Shown here: positions 1-8,360 of the stretch, one piece after another
Layout of the letters: each line of letters begins with the position of its first letter
How positions within the stretch are numbered: the stretch's first letter is position 1
From: WLND01 sp040398845
GTDB taxonomy: Bacteria > Actinomycetota > Actinomycetes > S36-B12
Direction of reading: 5' to 3'
DNA: 64,000 bases
Assembly: GCA_040398845.1 (NCBI GenBank)
Contig: JBBATH010000002.1
Coordinates: forward strand, 232,759-296,758
Program-made: the position numbers and the translations under genes
The notes under the pieces: model-generated
The model's database searches: none
Seen by the model: the letters and a program-made list of their open reading frames with translations, nothing else
Told to the model about the DNA's origin: nothing

Positions 1-1325
1 CCGTCGACGCCGGCTCTGCCGCCCCCTGGACCATCGAGGGCACCCCGCCGGACGACAGCAACCCCGAGTCGCACCTCGAGCAGCGCTTCCGCAAGGTGCT
101 CATCGCCCGGCTGCGGGCCCTCGGGGCGACGATCACCGAGGTGCCGGGCGCCTGGGGCAACACCGTGAAGTTCGTCCTGACCGACTCCCCGCGCCAGTGG
201 ACCCTGCGCCCGCAGGTCCACCTCGAGAACTCCAAGCCCGACTTCGTCCTGCAGTCCAACGATCCGGGCCTGCCCGCCGTCGCGATCTTCACCGACGGCC
301 ACGCCTTTCATGCCGTGCCAGCCCGCAACCGGCTCGTCGACGACGCCGAGAAGCGCGGGATCCTGCGCGACACCGGCAGGCTCGTCCTCGCGATCACCGC
401 CAGGGACGTCGCCGAGGCCGAGATCGGCGCCTCGACGCCGCCGCCATGGTTCGACGAGGATGCCGTCGGCGGGGTCATCGCGCAGAAGCAGTTCATGGCA
501 ACGCCCGCCGCGTACGAGGGCCTGCGCGTGGGACCCATCGACTTCATCATCGCGTGGGTCACCGGCGCATCGCCCGTGAACCGCGAGGCCGTGGCACGGG
601 GCGTGCCGATGCTCATCGCCGCGCATGCCGCGCGCACGATGCAGCCGGTCGGGGTGCCGGTCGCGCTGTCGCTCGAGGGGGTCGCCGACGCCCGGCTGCG
701 CGGCGCGGCGATCAGCGAGCCGGGCTCCGGGCGGCGGGTGGTCATCTGGCAGTTCGGGGCGCTGGCCGTCGCGATCGAGGTGCGCGGCTCCGTGCTCGAC
801 ATCGCCGTCGTCCTCGACGACCGCAGCGACCGGCTCGACGCGGCCCACGCCGACGCGTGGCGCGAGTGGCTGCGGCTGTCCAACGCCCTCGCACTGCGCG
901 ACTGGCCGACCATCATCACCACGACCACCGCGGTCGCCGACGACGCGGCAGCCGGCCGGCCGGCCAAGCCGCTGCCCGGCGCCGCGGAGCAGGCCTCGCC
1001 CGCCGAGACCGCCTCCCCCGACTGGGCGCCGGAGTGGATCGAGGTCCACGAGGTCGCCGCCTCGGGCCTGGAGCGCGAGCTCATCACCGCGCTCGCGACT
1101 CGGGCCGGGGTCTCGCCGCCGGCGATCGGGCTCGAGGGCCCGGAGGGCATCCCGATCGACATGTCCTGGCCCGACGAGCGGCTCGCGGTCGACCTGCCCG
1201 GCATCCCCGACGAGGACCGCGCCGAACTCGTCGCCGCGGGCTGGCGCTTCGTCGACCCGGACCCCGACACCATCGAGGCAGCCCTCGTCGGCGCTGCCTC
1301 CAGTCCATCAAGGAGCGATGCCTGA
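1..1325 (+). CDS. C-terminal part of a large helicase-type protein with a PD-(D/E)XK-like nuclease domain (5' end outside window)
   Basis: The reading frame is open from base 3, so the true start lies upstream. The visible part begins with a Glu-rich helix (ESHLEQRF), then KPDFVLQ, then VAIFTDGHAFH. This spacing resembles the endonuclease fold found at the C-terminus of DEAD/DEAH helicases that carry a DUF1998-type zinc domain. The rest (about 250 residues) is Ala-rich and not recognised. The stop codon overlaps the start of the next gene (TGATG), so the two are translationally coupled. The pairing with a UvrD-type helicase is typical of nucleic-acid defence loci, but that role is inferred; the helicase motor itself is not in the window. 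It could also be a stand-alone nuclease-like protein. Confidence 0.55.
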   Translation, partial: VDAGSAAPWTIEGTPPDDSNPESHLEQRFRKVLIARLRALGATITEVPGAWGNTVKFVLTDSPRQWTLRPQVHLENSKPDFVLQSNDPGLPAVAIFTDGHAFHAVPARNRLVDDAEKRGILRDTGRLVLAITARDVAEAEIGASTPPPWFDEDAVGGVIAQKQFMATPAAYEGLRVGPIDFIIAWVTGASPVNREAVARGVPMLIAAHAARTMQPVGVPVALSLEGVADARLRGAAISEPGSGRRVVIWQFGALAVAIEVRGSVLDIAVVLDDRSDRLDAAHADAWREWLRLSNALALRDWPTIITTTTAVADDAAAGRPAKPLPGAAEQASPAETASPDWAPEWIEVHEVAASGLERELITALATRAGVSPPAIGLEGPEGIPIDMSWPDERLAVDLPGIPDEDRAELVAAGWRFVDPDPDTIEAALVGAASSPSRSDA

Positions 1326-3562
1326 TGCCCACGATCATCCTGACGAAGTCCGTCGGCAGGCTCGACCCGGCGATCCGCGCGAAGACGATGAACTTCCTGC
1401 AGAAGCTCGCCGAGGACGACACCGTCCCCGGCCTCCACATCGAGCCGCTCGTGCGTGCCGTCGACTCCCGGGTGCGGACCGGCCGCGTCGACCAGGGCTA
1501 CCGCGCCGTCATGTTCCGCATCGACGCCGACGGCGAGCGCCACTACGTCATCCAGGGCGTCTGGCCGCACGACAAGGCCATCGACATCGCGAACCGGCTG
1601 CGCCTGACCGTGAACCCGGTCAACGGGCTGCCCGAGTTCGTCGACACGCCCGAGGCACCCGCCGCCGCAGCCGTGGTCCACGCGGCCGCGCCGTCAGCGG
1701 GCGTCGGCGAGCCGGCCGACGTTCCCGAGGACGCCATGGACGAGGCCGACGTTGTCGAGGCCGTCGCCAGCGATCCGGCAGTCGTCCGCGTGCCCGTCCT
1801 CGTCGCGCTCGGGATCACCGCCGCGGACCTCACCGACCAGCTCGGGTTCTCCCCCGACGACGCCGCAGCCGCCCTGGCGGCCGCGGACGAGGACGCGATC
1901 CTCGCGCTCGCCCAGGCCCGCGAGGGGTCCTGGCTCGGCATGGTGCTCATCGACCTGGCGTCCGGCGACTCCATCGACGACATCGTCGAGCAGATGGAGC
2001 TCGCAGCCGCGAAGGCCACCGCCGATGCGGACGCCGACCTCCTCGCATCGCTCAAGCGCCCGGGGGCGCAGGCGGAGTTCGCGTTCATCGAGGGCCAGGA
2101 CGAGCTGCGCCAGGTTATCGAGGCCGGCGACTTCGGCGCGTGGCGCATCTTTCTCCACCCCGAGCAGCGCCGGTACGTCGCCAAGACGTTCTCCGGGCCG
2201 TTCCGGCTCTCCGGCGGCGCGGGCACCGGCAAGACCGTCGTGCTCGTGCACCGGGCCCGCCACCTCGCCCGCACCGACCCGTCCGCGCGCATCGTCCTGA
2301 CGACCTTCACCACGAACCTCGCCGAGCTCCTCAAGGAAAGCCTCGTCCAGCTCGATCCCGGGGTGCCCCTGGCCGGCGCCCTGGGCCAGCCGGGCATCCA
2401 TGTCACCGGCGTCGACTCGCTGGCAGCCGCAGTGCTCAAGAAGGCCGGCGGCGCACTCGGCCCCGCGATCAGCGCCGTGTTCGGACCGACCCGGACCGAG
2501 CTCGCCGGCCGCACCCCGAGCGGCCGGTGGCGCGCCGTCCTCGACAGCGTCACGACGACCCTGGGCCCCGACCTCGCGAACGAGGCCTTCCTCGCAGCCG
2601 AGTACGCGACCGTCGTCCTGCCGCGCAGGATCACGGTGGCCGACGACTACCTCAAGGTGCGGCGCCCCGGCCGCGGGGTGGCGCTCGACCGGGCCCGGCG
2701 CAGTGCCGTGTGGGAACTGTTCGAGGCCTACCGCGCCCACAACCGCATCGACGGCACCGTCGACTACGCCGAGGCAGCCGCGGTCGCAGCCGCCTACCTG
2801 GCGGACACGAGCAACGGGCCCAGGGCCCTGGCCGACCACGTGCTCGTCGACGAGGGCCAGGACCTCTCCCCCACACACTGGCAGCTACTGCGCGGCCTCG
2901 TCGCCCCCGGGCAAGACGACCTGTTCATCGCCGAGGACTCCCACCAGCGCATCTACGGCCCCCGCACGGTCCTCAGCCGGTACGGGATCAGCATCGTCGG
3001 CCGGTCACGACGGCTCACGCTAAATTACCGCACCACCGCCCAGAACCTCCACTACGCAATGAGCGTCCTCGAAGGCGGCACCTACGTCGACCTCGAGGAC
3101 GCCCCCGAGGAGGCCCGCTACCGGTCGGCACGCAGCGGACCGAAACCATCGATCAGCCATGCACCGACCATCACCGAGGAGCTCGACGCCACCGCCGCAG
3201 CCCTCGACCGCTGGCTGAAGGAGGGCACCACCCCCGAGACCATCGCCGTCCTCGTCCACGACCGCTACCAGCGAGACCGGGTCGTCAACGGCCTCGGCGA
3301 GCGCGGCATCGCAGTGCGGGCCATCGACCGCGACCGGGTCCAACCCGGCAAGCCGGTCGTCATGACCATGCACCGGGCCAAGGGCACCGAATTCGCCAAG
3401 GTCGTGCTCGTCGGCGTTGGATCCCAGACCCCGGCCGAGATCGACCGCCTCGCCGCAATGGACGAGGCCGAACGCACCGATGCCGAACTGCGGACCCGAT
3501 CGCTCACCTACGTCGCGGCCAGCCGCGCGCGCGACGAACTCGTCGTCCTGCGACGCACCTGA
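1325..3562 (+). CDS. UvrD/Rep-family superfamily 1 helicase with N-terminal RelE-like domain
   Basis: A 745-residue protein. Residues about 1-100 look like the RelE/ParE mRNA-interferase fold often found in front of actinobacterial UvrD-like helicases. The helicase core follows: Walker A GGAGTGKT at about 297-304, motif II DEGQD near 509, NYRTT near 568, a TMHRAKGTEF motif V and a YVAASRAR motif VI. It should unwind or translocate on DNA using ATP. ATG 1325 was chosen because AAGGAG lies 9 bases upstream and the start overlaps the preceding stop codon. Partner of the upstream nuclease/helicase gene, probably one operon. A phage-defence role is inference; DNA repair is the alternative. Confidence 0.8.
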   Translation: MPTIILTKSVGRLDPAIRAKTMNFLQKLAEDDTVPGLHIEPLVRAVDSRVRTGRVDQGYRAVMFRIDADGERHYVIQGVWPHDKAIDIANRLRLTVNPVNGLPEFVDTPEAPAAAAVVHAAAPSAGVGEPADVPEDAMDEADVVEAVASDPAVVRVPVLVALGITAADLTDQLGFSPDDAAAALAAADEDAILALAQAREGSWLGMVLIDLASGDSIDDIVEQMELAAAKATADADADLLASLKRPGAQAEFAFIEGQDELRQVIEAGDFGAWRIFLHPEQRRYVAKTFSGPFRLSGGAGTGKTVVLVHRARHLARTDPSARIVLTTFTTNLAELLKESLVQLDPGVPLAGALGQPGIHVTGVDSLAAAVLKKAGGALGPAISAVFGPTRTELAGRTPSGRWRAVLDSVTTTLGPDLANEAFLAAEYATVVLPRRITVADDYLKVRRPGRGVALDRARRSAVWELFEAYRAHNRIDGTVDYAEAAAVAAAYLADTSNGPRALADHVLVDEGQDLSPTHWQLLRGLVAPGQDDLFIAEDSHQRIYGPRTVLSRYGISIVGRSRRLTLNYRTTAQNLHYAMSVLEGGTYVDLEDAPEEARYRSARSGPKPSISHAPTITEELDATAAALDRWLKEGTTPETIAVLVHDRYQRDRVVNGLGERGIAVRAIDRDRVQPGKPVVMTMHRAKGTEFAKVVLVGVGSQTPAEIDRLAAMDEAERTDAELRTRSLTYVAASRARDELVVLRRT

Positions 3563-3956
3563 CCCGCGTTTGCCGGTAGTCACCTTCCATGGACTGCCAC
3601 CGTTCGCGGAAGCGATCGACTCGGCACCCTCCTCGTCGAACCCGAGGGTCAATGGAACGCGGGCGAGGGCAGCGGCAAATCCGGCGGCCTTGAGGCCCGG
3701 TGGAGTGACCCCGTGCATTCGCGGATCGGCGGCGGGCGGGTGGGACGCTCGGTGTAGGCCCGCAGTTCAGCGTCGCGCCTGCGAGTCGCGGCTGCCCTGC
3801 GCGGGGAACTCGCGGCGCGAGAACTCACCCACCATGCCTGTGTAGTGTTCGACGCCGAGGTCGATGCAGCCATCTCCGAGACCACGCGCTCGGTCCGTTT
3901 CATGCCGATAAGGGATACGATAGGCGGAGCGATAGCGGAGAGGAGCCGGCGTAGCA
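3563..3956. other. Intergenic region with no convincing gene
   Basis: About 390 bases separate the helicase operon from the RES toxin-antitoxin pair. The open frames here have no recognisable family, start signal or natural amino-acid mix. The last 50 bases hold a TACGAT-like -10 (3916-3921) and a GGAGAGGAG ribosome-binding stretch for the gene at 3957. Confidence 0.4.
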
Positions 3957-4358
3957 ATGACTGCCATCAAGGCCCCAACAGCGACCACGGTGCTGAAGGA
4001 AGCGAGCCGCGAGATGGTTCACCAGTCGGCTGGTGACCTCGCTGGCTACCTGCTCGACCGGATCGGCCCCCGGTACACCGCCGTCGGTCTCGGGCTCTCC
4101 GACGCACGTCAGATCAAGGCTTGGCGCGATAACCACGCCAGCCCGCGCGAAAGCGCCGTCGCCGACCGACTGACCCTTCTCGCCCAGATCGTCCGCGCGA
4201 TCGAGATCGCATACTCCGCGGAAACCGCTGCCGCGTTCCTCCGATCGGCCAACCCTGACCTGGATGACCTGCCACCCCTGCTGGTTCTCGCGGATGGTGA
4301 TCCTCTCGGGGTCGGCAGGCCCCTGCTGCGAGCGGTCCGGTCGTTCCTCGAGTCGTGA
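3957..4358 (+). CDS. Antitoxin of the Xre/MbcA/ParS (DUF2384) type
   Basis: A 133-residue protein directly before, and overlapping, a RES-domain toxin gene. The C-terminal half (AAFLRSANPDLDDLPPLLVL, then GVGRPLLRAVRSFL) matches the helical MbcA/ParS toxin-binding pattern: a Trp/Leu-rich helix, a Pro-leu loop and a final Arg/Ala helix. The central part (LGLSDARQIKAWRDN) resembles an Xre-like DNA-binding helix pair. In known systems this antitoxin covers the NAD-binding cleft of the RES toxin and represses the operon. A GGAG/GAGGAG stretch lies 11 bases before the ATG. Confidence 0.7.
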   Translation: MTAIKAPTATTVLKEASREMVHQSAGDLAGYLLDRIGPRYTAVGLGLSDARQIKAWRDNHASPRESAVADRLTLLAQIVRAIEIAYSAETAAAFLRSANPDLDDLPPLLVLADGDPLGVGRPLLRAVRSFLES

Positions 4359-5344
4359 CGCCGCGCCTTCCTCTGCCGCCGGGCGCATACCGGCGGCTAC
4401 CGAACTACGGGGTGTGCCGGGTCGCCCGCGACGTATACGAGTCACCTGCCCTTCCCTCTGTAGAGGGGCCCGTCCACCGGTTCGATGACCCTGAGCAGCG
4501 GTACTCCGTCCGGTACACAGCGCAGGACATCGAGACCTGCTTGCTCGAGACGATGCAGCGGTTCCGCCCCGCGCTCACGACCGAACTGGATAGTCGGCTC
4601 GACGCAGTGACCGGAGTCGACCAGGCAGACCACACTCCCGACGCTGCCGCCGGGCTGATCGACTGGCTTGCTCGGCAACGCGTCGGCAGACTCCTCACTC
4701 ACGAATCCGACATCACGGTGATCGACCTGCCGACCGGGTTCGATGCGATCATGACCGATCCGGTCGTCGCCCGGGTTTTTCGCGAGCACTACCCGGACGC
4801 CGACCACCCAGATATGTCGCACGTCCTCGCCGGAGACCACCACGGTCGGCGGGTCACCCAGGCGATCTCCGCCGCCGTTCACGGACTCGACCCGCTCCCC
4901 GGCGGGATCGCGTACCCCTCACGCCGAGACACGAACAAGACCTGCTGGGCCGTGTTCATCCACGTGTCCGTGTGGCCGGAGTCCGACGACCCGCTCAGCC
5001 CGCACGACCCCGAACATGTCACCGCTGTGCGCAGCGTCTGCGCCGGGGCCCTTGCCGGAACCGGAATAATCCTGGCCTCACCTGGTGAGTCCGTGTCCCC
5101 GAGGGTGGCGGGGGAGATGCTCGGGGTGTCGCGATGGTTTGTCGACCGGATGATCAAGGACGGGCAGCTCCCCGCGACTACGAAGCCCGGTTCCGCGCAC
5201 CAACTCGTATCGGTCGAAGACGTTCGCGCCTTGGCTGCACGGCGCGAGCGCGGGCACGCCGCCGTCGACGACCTGATCGGTGGACTGCTCGCCGATGGCG
5301 CGGACTTGGGGCCGCACCAACGCTCAGGCTCGCACGTCGATTGA
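4355..5344 (+). CDS. RES-domain toxin fused to an excisionase-type HTH DNA-binding domain
   Basis: 329 residues, GTG start overlapping the antitoxin stop (GTGA). Residues about 10-235 form a RES domain: the Arg in YRRLPNYGVCRVARD, the Glu in ETCLLETMQRF and the Ser in GIAYPSRRD stand where the family-naming Arg-Glu-Ser lie. RES toxins degrade cellular NAD+. Residues about 245-300 (VSPRVAGEMLGVSRWFVDRM, then the PGSAHQLVSVEDV wing) are a MerR/excisionase-like HTH. This region closely resembles the HTH of the separate PIN-toxin antitoxin at 46841-47236. RES toxins are normally about 150-230 residues without a DNA-binding tail, so the fusion is odd. It may let the toxin itself bind the promoter, or it may be a captured antitoxin piece. 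Confidence 0.75.
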   Translation: MTPRLPLPPGAYRRLPNYGVCRVARDVYESPALPSVEGPVHRFDDPEQRYSVRYTAQDIETCLLETMQRFRPALTTELDSRLDAVTGVDQADHTPDAAAGLIDWLARQRVGRLLTHESDITVIDLPTGFDAIMTDPVVARVFREHYPDADHPDMSHVLAGDHHGRRVTQAISAAVHGLDPLPGGIAYPSRRDTNKTCWAVFIHVSVWPESDDPLSPHDPEHVTAVRSVCAGALAGTGIILASPGESVSPRVAGEMLGVSRWFVDRMIKDGQLPATTKPGSAHQLVSVEDVRALAARRERGHAAVDDLIGGLLADGADLGPHQRSGSHVD

Positions 5345-5359
5345 CCGGATCAGCTAAGT

Positions 5360-5400
5360 TACGGTAGCGTAGGTTACGCGAGCGTAGGTACGGCAGCGCT
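5360..5400. promoter_or_regulatory. Tandem TetR-like operators upstream of the desaturase
   Basis: Two inverted repeats of the form TACG-N4-CGTA occur at 5360-5371 and 5375-5386, offset by 15 bp. A third, degraded copy begins at 5389 (TACGGCAGCGCT). They lie 35-75 bases before the desaturase start. They are probable binding sites for the TetR regulator encoded just downstream; the assignment is inferred from position and symmetry. Confidence 0.6.
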
Positions 5401-5433
5401 CACCCGTTTCGTCAAGATCCGAGGAGTGCGCCC

Positions 5434-6450
5434 ATGACCATGGCCCCCGAACTGCAGGTGCTTTCGCCCGTCGACCCAGACCCAGTGCTCCTCAGTGGAG
5501 CCCTCCGCACCATCATCGCCCTGTTCGTCATCATCCCGCCTCTCGCCGTTGTCGCGGCAATTCCCATTGCTTGGGGAGGCTTTCTCGGTTGGACCGACAT
5601 CGCCCTCGTGCTCGGGTTCTGGGCACTGACCGCTCTTGGCATCACCATCGGCTTCCACCGCTTCTTCACGCACGGGTCGTTCAAGGCCCCTCGCGCCATC
5701 AAGATCCTCCTAGCGTTGGCCGGCTCAATGGCCCTTGAGGGCCCGATCACCCAATGGGTCGCCGATCACCGCAGGCACCACAAGTTCTCCGACGACATCG
5801 GTGATCCGCACTCCCCGTGGCGGTTCGGCACCTCGAAGCGAGCCATCGCCAAGGGCCTGTACTTCGCCCACATGGGCTGGTTCTTTGACGAGCCGCAGTC
5901 AAGCATCGAGACCTACGCCCCCGACATCGCCGGTGACAAGGACCTCAACCGGATCGGCCGGATGTTCCCGCTCATCGTCATCGGCTCGATGATCCTGCCC
6001 GCCATCCTCGGCGGCCTCATCACGTGGTCCTGGATGGGCGTCCTCACCGGCTTCTTCTGGGGCACCCTCGTGCGCATCGCCCTCGTCCATCACGTCACGT
6101 GGTCGATCAACTCGATCTGCCACGTGTTCGGAACCCGGCCTTTCACCTCGCGTGATCAGTCGAGCAATGTGGGCTGGCTCGCCATCCCCTCGTTCGGCGA
6201 GTCATGGCACAACCTCCACCATGTTGACCCGACCGCTGCCAGGCATGGAGTGCTCAAGGGACAGATCGACATCAGCGCATTTCTCATCCGGCGACTTGAG
6301 ACAATCGGGCTCGTCACCGATGTCAGATGGCCCAAACCGCTTCGCCTTGCCTCCAAGCTCAAGGACCCGGCGATGGCTCATCGCATTCGCGGCTATGCAG
6401 CGGCGGTAGCTGCAGCGAAGGTCGTACCAGTTCCCGCCTCGGTCGCATGA
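5434..6450 (+). CDS. Acyl-CoA (delta-9 type) fatty acid desaturase
   Basis: 338 residues. The three histidine boxes of membrane di-iron desaturases are present: HRFFTH, HRRHH and HNLHH. Hydrophobic segments near residues 30-75 and 180-215 anchor it in the membrane. It introduces a cis double bond into acyl-CoA chains and so sets membrane fluidity. GAGGAG 7 bases before the ATG fixes the start. The last codon overlaps the start of a TetR gene (ATGA), so enzyme and regulator form one operon. The tandem palindromes upstream are the likely operator. The electron-donor reductase is not in the window. Confidence 0.9.
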   Translation: MTMAPELQVLSPVDPDPVLLSGALRTIIALFVIIPPLAVVAAIPIAWGGFLGWTDIALVLGFWALTALGITIGFHRFFTHGSFKAPRAIKILLALAGSMALEGPITQWVADHRRHHKFSDDIGDPHSPWRFGTSKRAIAKGLYFAHMGWFFDEPQSSIETYAPDIAGDKDLNRIGRMFPLIVIGSMILPAILGGLITWSWMGVLTGFFWGTLVRIALVHHVTWSINSICHVFGTRPFTSRDQSSNVGWLAIPSFGESWHNLHHVDPTAARHGVLKGQIDISAFLIRRLETIGLVTDVRWPKPLRLASKLKDPAMAHRIRGYAAAVAAAKVVPVPASVA

Positions 6451-7160
6451 CCGAGCAGGATGCATCGGAGTTCGACGACGACCCATTAGCCGACATCACC
6501 GAGATCTCAAGCCTGCAACGCCGCGAGGCCCGCCGGCCCGCGTCCAGCAGTCGGATCAGGATGAGCGGCCAGGAGCGTCGCGAGCAGCTCCTCGACGTCG
6601 GCCGAAAGCTCTTCGCCGAGAAAGGCTTCGAGGTCGTGACCGTCGAGGAGATCGCGGCGAAGGCCGGCGTCTCCAAGCCAGTTGTCTACGAGCACTTCGG
6701 GGGCAAGGAAGGCCTCTACGCGGTCGTCGTCGACAGGGAGATGAACCATCTCCTCGCCTCCATCGGTGACGCGCTCACCGGCGGCAGCCCACGGGCGCTC
6801 CTCGAGCAGGCCGGCCTGGCCCTGTTCGACTACATCGACCGCTACCCCGACGGCTTCCGGATCCTCGTCCGCGACTCACCGGTTTCACAGACCACCGGAA
6901 CGTTCGCGAGCCTCATCGTCGATGTCGCCGCGCAGGTCGAGCACCTCCTCGCCGACGAGTTCGTTTCCCACAAACTCGACAAGAAACTGGCCGGGATGTA
7001 CTCGCAAATGCTCGTCGGCATGGTGGCACTCACCGGACAGTGGTGGCTCGATGTGCGCAAGCCGAGGAAGGAGGAGGTGGTCGCCCACCTCGTCAACCTC
7101 GCCTGGAACGGACTCGTCGGCATGGAGTCCAAGCCCCGGCTCATCACCGTCAGCAAGTAG
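6447..7160 (+). CDS. TetR-family regulator, probably of the desaturase operon
   Basis: 237 residues. After a charged N-terminal tail, residues about 30-80 hold the TetR HTH (RREQLLDVGRKLFAEKGFEV, then TVEEIAAKAGVSKPVVYEHF). The remainder is the helical ligand domain. ATG 6447 overlaps the desaturase stop. A longer upstream reading was rejected because it runs inside the desaturase gene. The ligand is probably an acyl-CoA or fatty acid, inferred from its neighbour. It converges with the CopC gene 9 bases downstream. Confidence 0.85.
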   Translation: MTEQDASEFDDDPLADITEISSLQRREARRPASSSRIRMSGQERREQLLDVGRKLFAEKGFEVVTVEEIAAKAGVSKPVVYEHFGGKEGLYAVVVDREMNHLLASIGDALTGGSPRALLEQAGLALFDYIDRYPDGFRILVRDSPVSQTTGTFASLIVDVAAQVEHLLADEFVSHKLDKKLAGMYSQMLVGMVALTGQWWLDVRKPRKEEVVAHLVNLAWNGLVGMESKPRLITVSK

Positions 7161-7169
7161 CCCGAACCG

Positions 7170-7691
7170 TCAGCCCCTTCGACGTCGTGCGAGCGCGACG
7201 ACAGTGCCCAGCAGGATGACGATGACGGCAGCGACAGCCACCGGCAGCACCGATCCACCACCATCGACCTCGGCCGCAGTTTCAGCCCCCGGATCCAACG
7301 CCGACGGCGCCGCAGACGGCGTCCCAACCGTGAATGAAATCGCTCCGATCACCGGATGTCCGTCACCCGAGACCACCCGGTAGGCCACCTGGTAGACACC
7401 ATCGGGCAGTCCGGCGGGCCAAGGAACGGTGAGCGTCGAGCCCACCGGCTCTACTGTCGGACTCGCGATGACATTGCCCGCCGCGTCGTTGATCGAGATG
7501 CTGTCGACCTCAGGGATAAGGGCCTCATCGAAGGTGAGTACGACGCTCGGCGGTGGCTCATTCAGGAGCGCGCCATCCGACGGGATTGTCGAGATCAACT
7601 GCGAATGGGCAGTGGCCTGGCCGGCGCCGAGCAGCGCCGAGGCCGCAAGGACCCCGGCGACTGCCAGAACGCGAAACGCATCGCGCCTCAT
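7170..7691 (-). CDS. CopC-domain exported copper-binding protein with C-terminal membrane anchor
   Basis: 173 residues. A signal peptide ends at ATAHSQL, placing a His at the mature N-terminus as in CopC proteins. The fold continues with TIPSDGALLNEPPPSVVLTF and VVSGDGHPVIGAISFTVG, which carries a second conserved His. A Gly/Ser linker, one C-terminal transmembrane helix and a basic RRRR tail indicate a surface-anchored protein. ATG 7691 overlaps the stop of the preceding gene by 4 bases, so it is coupled to it. Third gene of a YcnI-CopC-CopC operon; role in copper binding or delivery outside the membrane. Confidence 0.8.
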   Translation of the reverse strand: MRRDAFRVLAVAGVLAASALLGAGQATAHSQLISTIPSDGALLNEPPPSVVLTFDEALIPEVDSISINDAAGNVIASPTVEPVGSTLTVPWPAGLPDGVYQVAYRVVSGDGHPVIGAISFTVGTPSAAPSALDPGAETAAEVDGGGSVLPVAVAAVIVILLGTVVALARRRRG

Positions 7692-8356
7692 GAGGACCCC
7701 GTCGCCTTGATGACGACCGAGCCGGTGGGCATAACCATTTCCGAACTCGACGTGACGAGCATCGCGCTCATCCGCCAGGTACCCGCGAGGGGCAGCACGC
7801 CGGAGGCCTTCGCCGTCGCGCCGTTGCCGGTGATCGTCCACATGAGTGGCTCTGGCATTGCATCACTCGTCCACGTCACCTCACCTGATTTCGCCCTACT
7901 CACCACCGTCAGCGTGAGTGGGCCTTGGCGATCACCGCTGAGGGTAGTGACGATACGCGGCATGGTGACGATGCTCGCGCGTTGGCCCCGCGGATTCGCC
8001 TTGCCAACCGTGAAGGCAAGCGCACCTGAGATCGGGTGGCCGTCGTCTGAGATCACGTGCCACGTGGCCGACGTAATGCCGCGCCCGAGCGGCTTCGCCG
8101 GGGTGATCGTGAGGACGGTGCCTGCCATGACGGCGGTCGACGGCAGGGTGCGCCCGGCTCCGTCAACGAGGCGAGGCGTCATGGAATCCAAGGTGACGGC
8201 CTCGGTGAAGGTGATGACCACCTTCTTAGGAGCAACGGAAAGTTCAGCACCGTTGCGGGGTGAGCTCACCTGCACGTCTGCGTGGGCGAATGCAGGTGTT
8301 GGGTTCACGAGCAGAGCGAGTGAACCCAACACCGCAGCCACGAGGCCCAGTCGCAT
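7688..8356 (-). CDS. CopC-domain exported copper-binding protein
   Basis: 222 residues. The signal peptide is followed by FAHADVQVSSPRNGA and later VISDDGHPISGALAFTVG, the CopC pattern with two copper-ligand His residues. The C-terminal half (about residues 135-220) is a second beta-rich region resembling the CopC/YcnI accessory domain rather than CopD. The ATG at 8356 was preferred over an upstream TTG because it starts 4 bases after the ycnI stop and directly precedes the hydrophobic signal. It lies in the middle of the operon. Confidence 0.75.
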   Translation of the reverse strand: MRLGLVAAVLGSLALLVNPTPAFAHADVQVSSPRNGAELSVAPKKVVITFTEAVTLDSMTPRLVDGAGRTLPSTAVMAGTVLTITPAKPLGRGITSATWHVISDDGHPISGALAFTVGKANPRGQRASIVTMPRIVTTLSGDRQGPLTLTVVSRAKSGEVTWTSDAMPEPLMWTITGNGATAKASGVLPLAGTWRMSAMLVTSSSEMVMPTGSVVIKATGSS

Positions 8357-8360
8357 CGAC

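Noticed and set aside
625..3579. A 984-codon open frame on the plus strand, and several other long frames over the helicase genes
   Set aside because: Extremely Arg/Pro/Ser-rich translation in a different frame from the motif-bearing genes; a high-GC shadow.
3584..3718. Minus-strand stretch with a plausible Ala/Gly/Glu composition after the helicase gene
   Set aside because: No start signal, no recognised family, and it continues as antisense of the UvrD gene.
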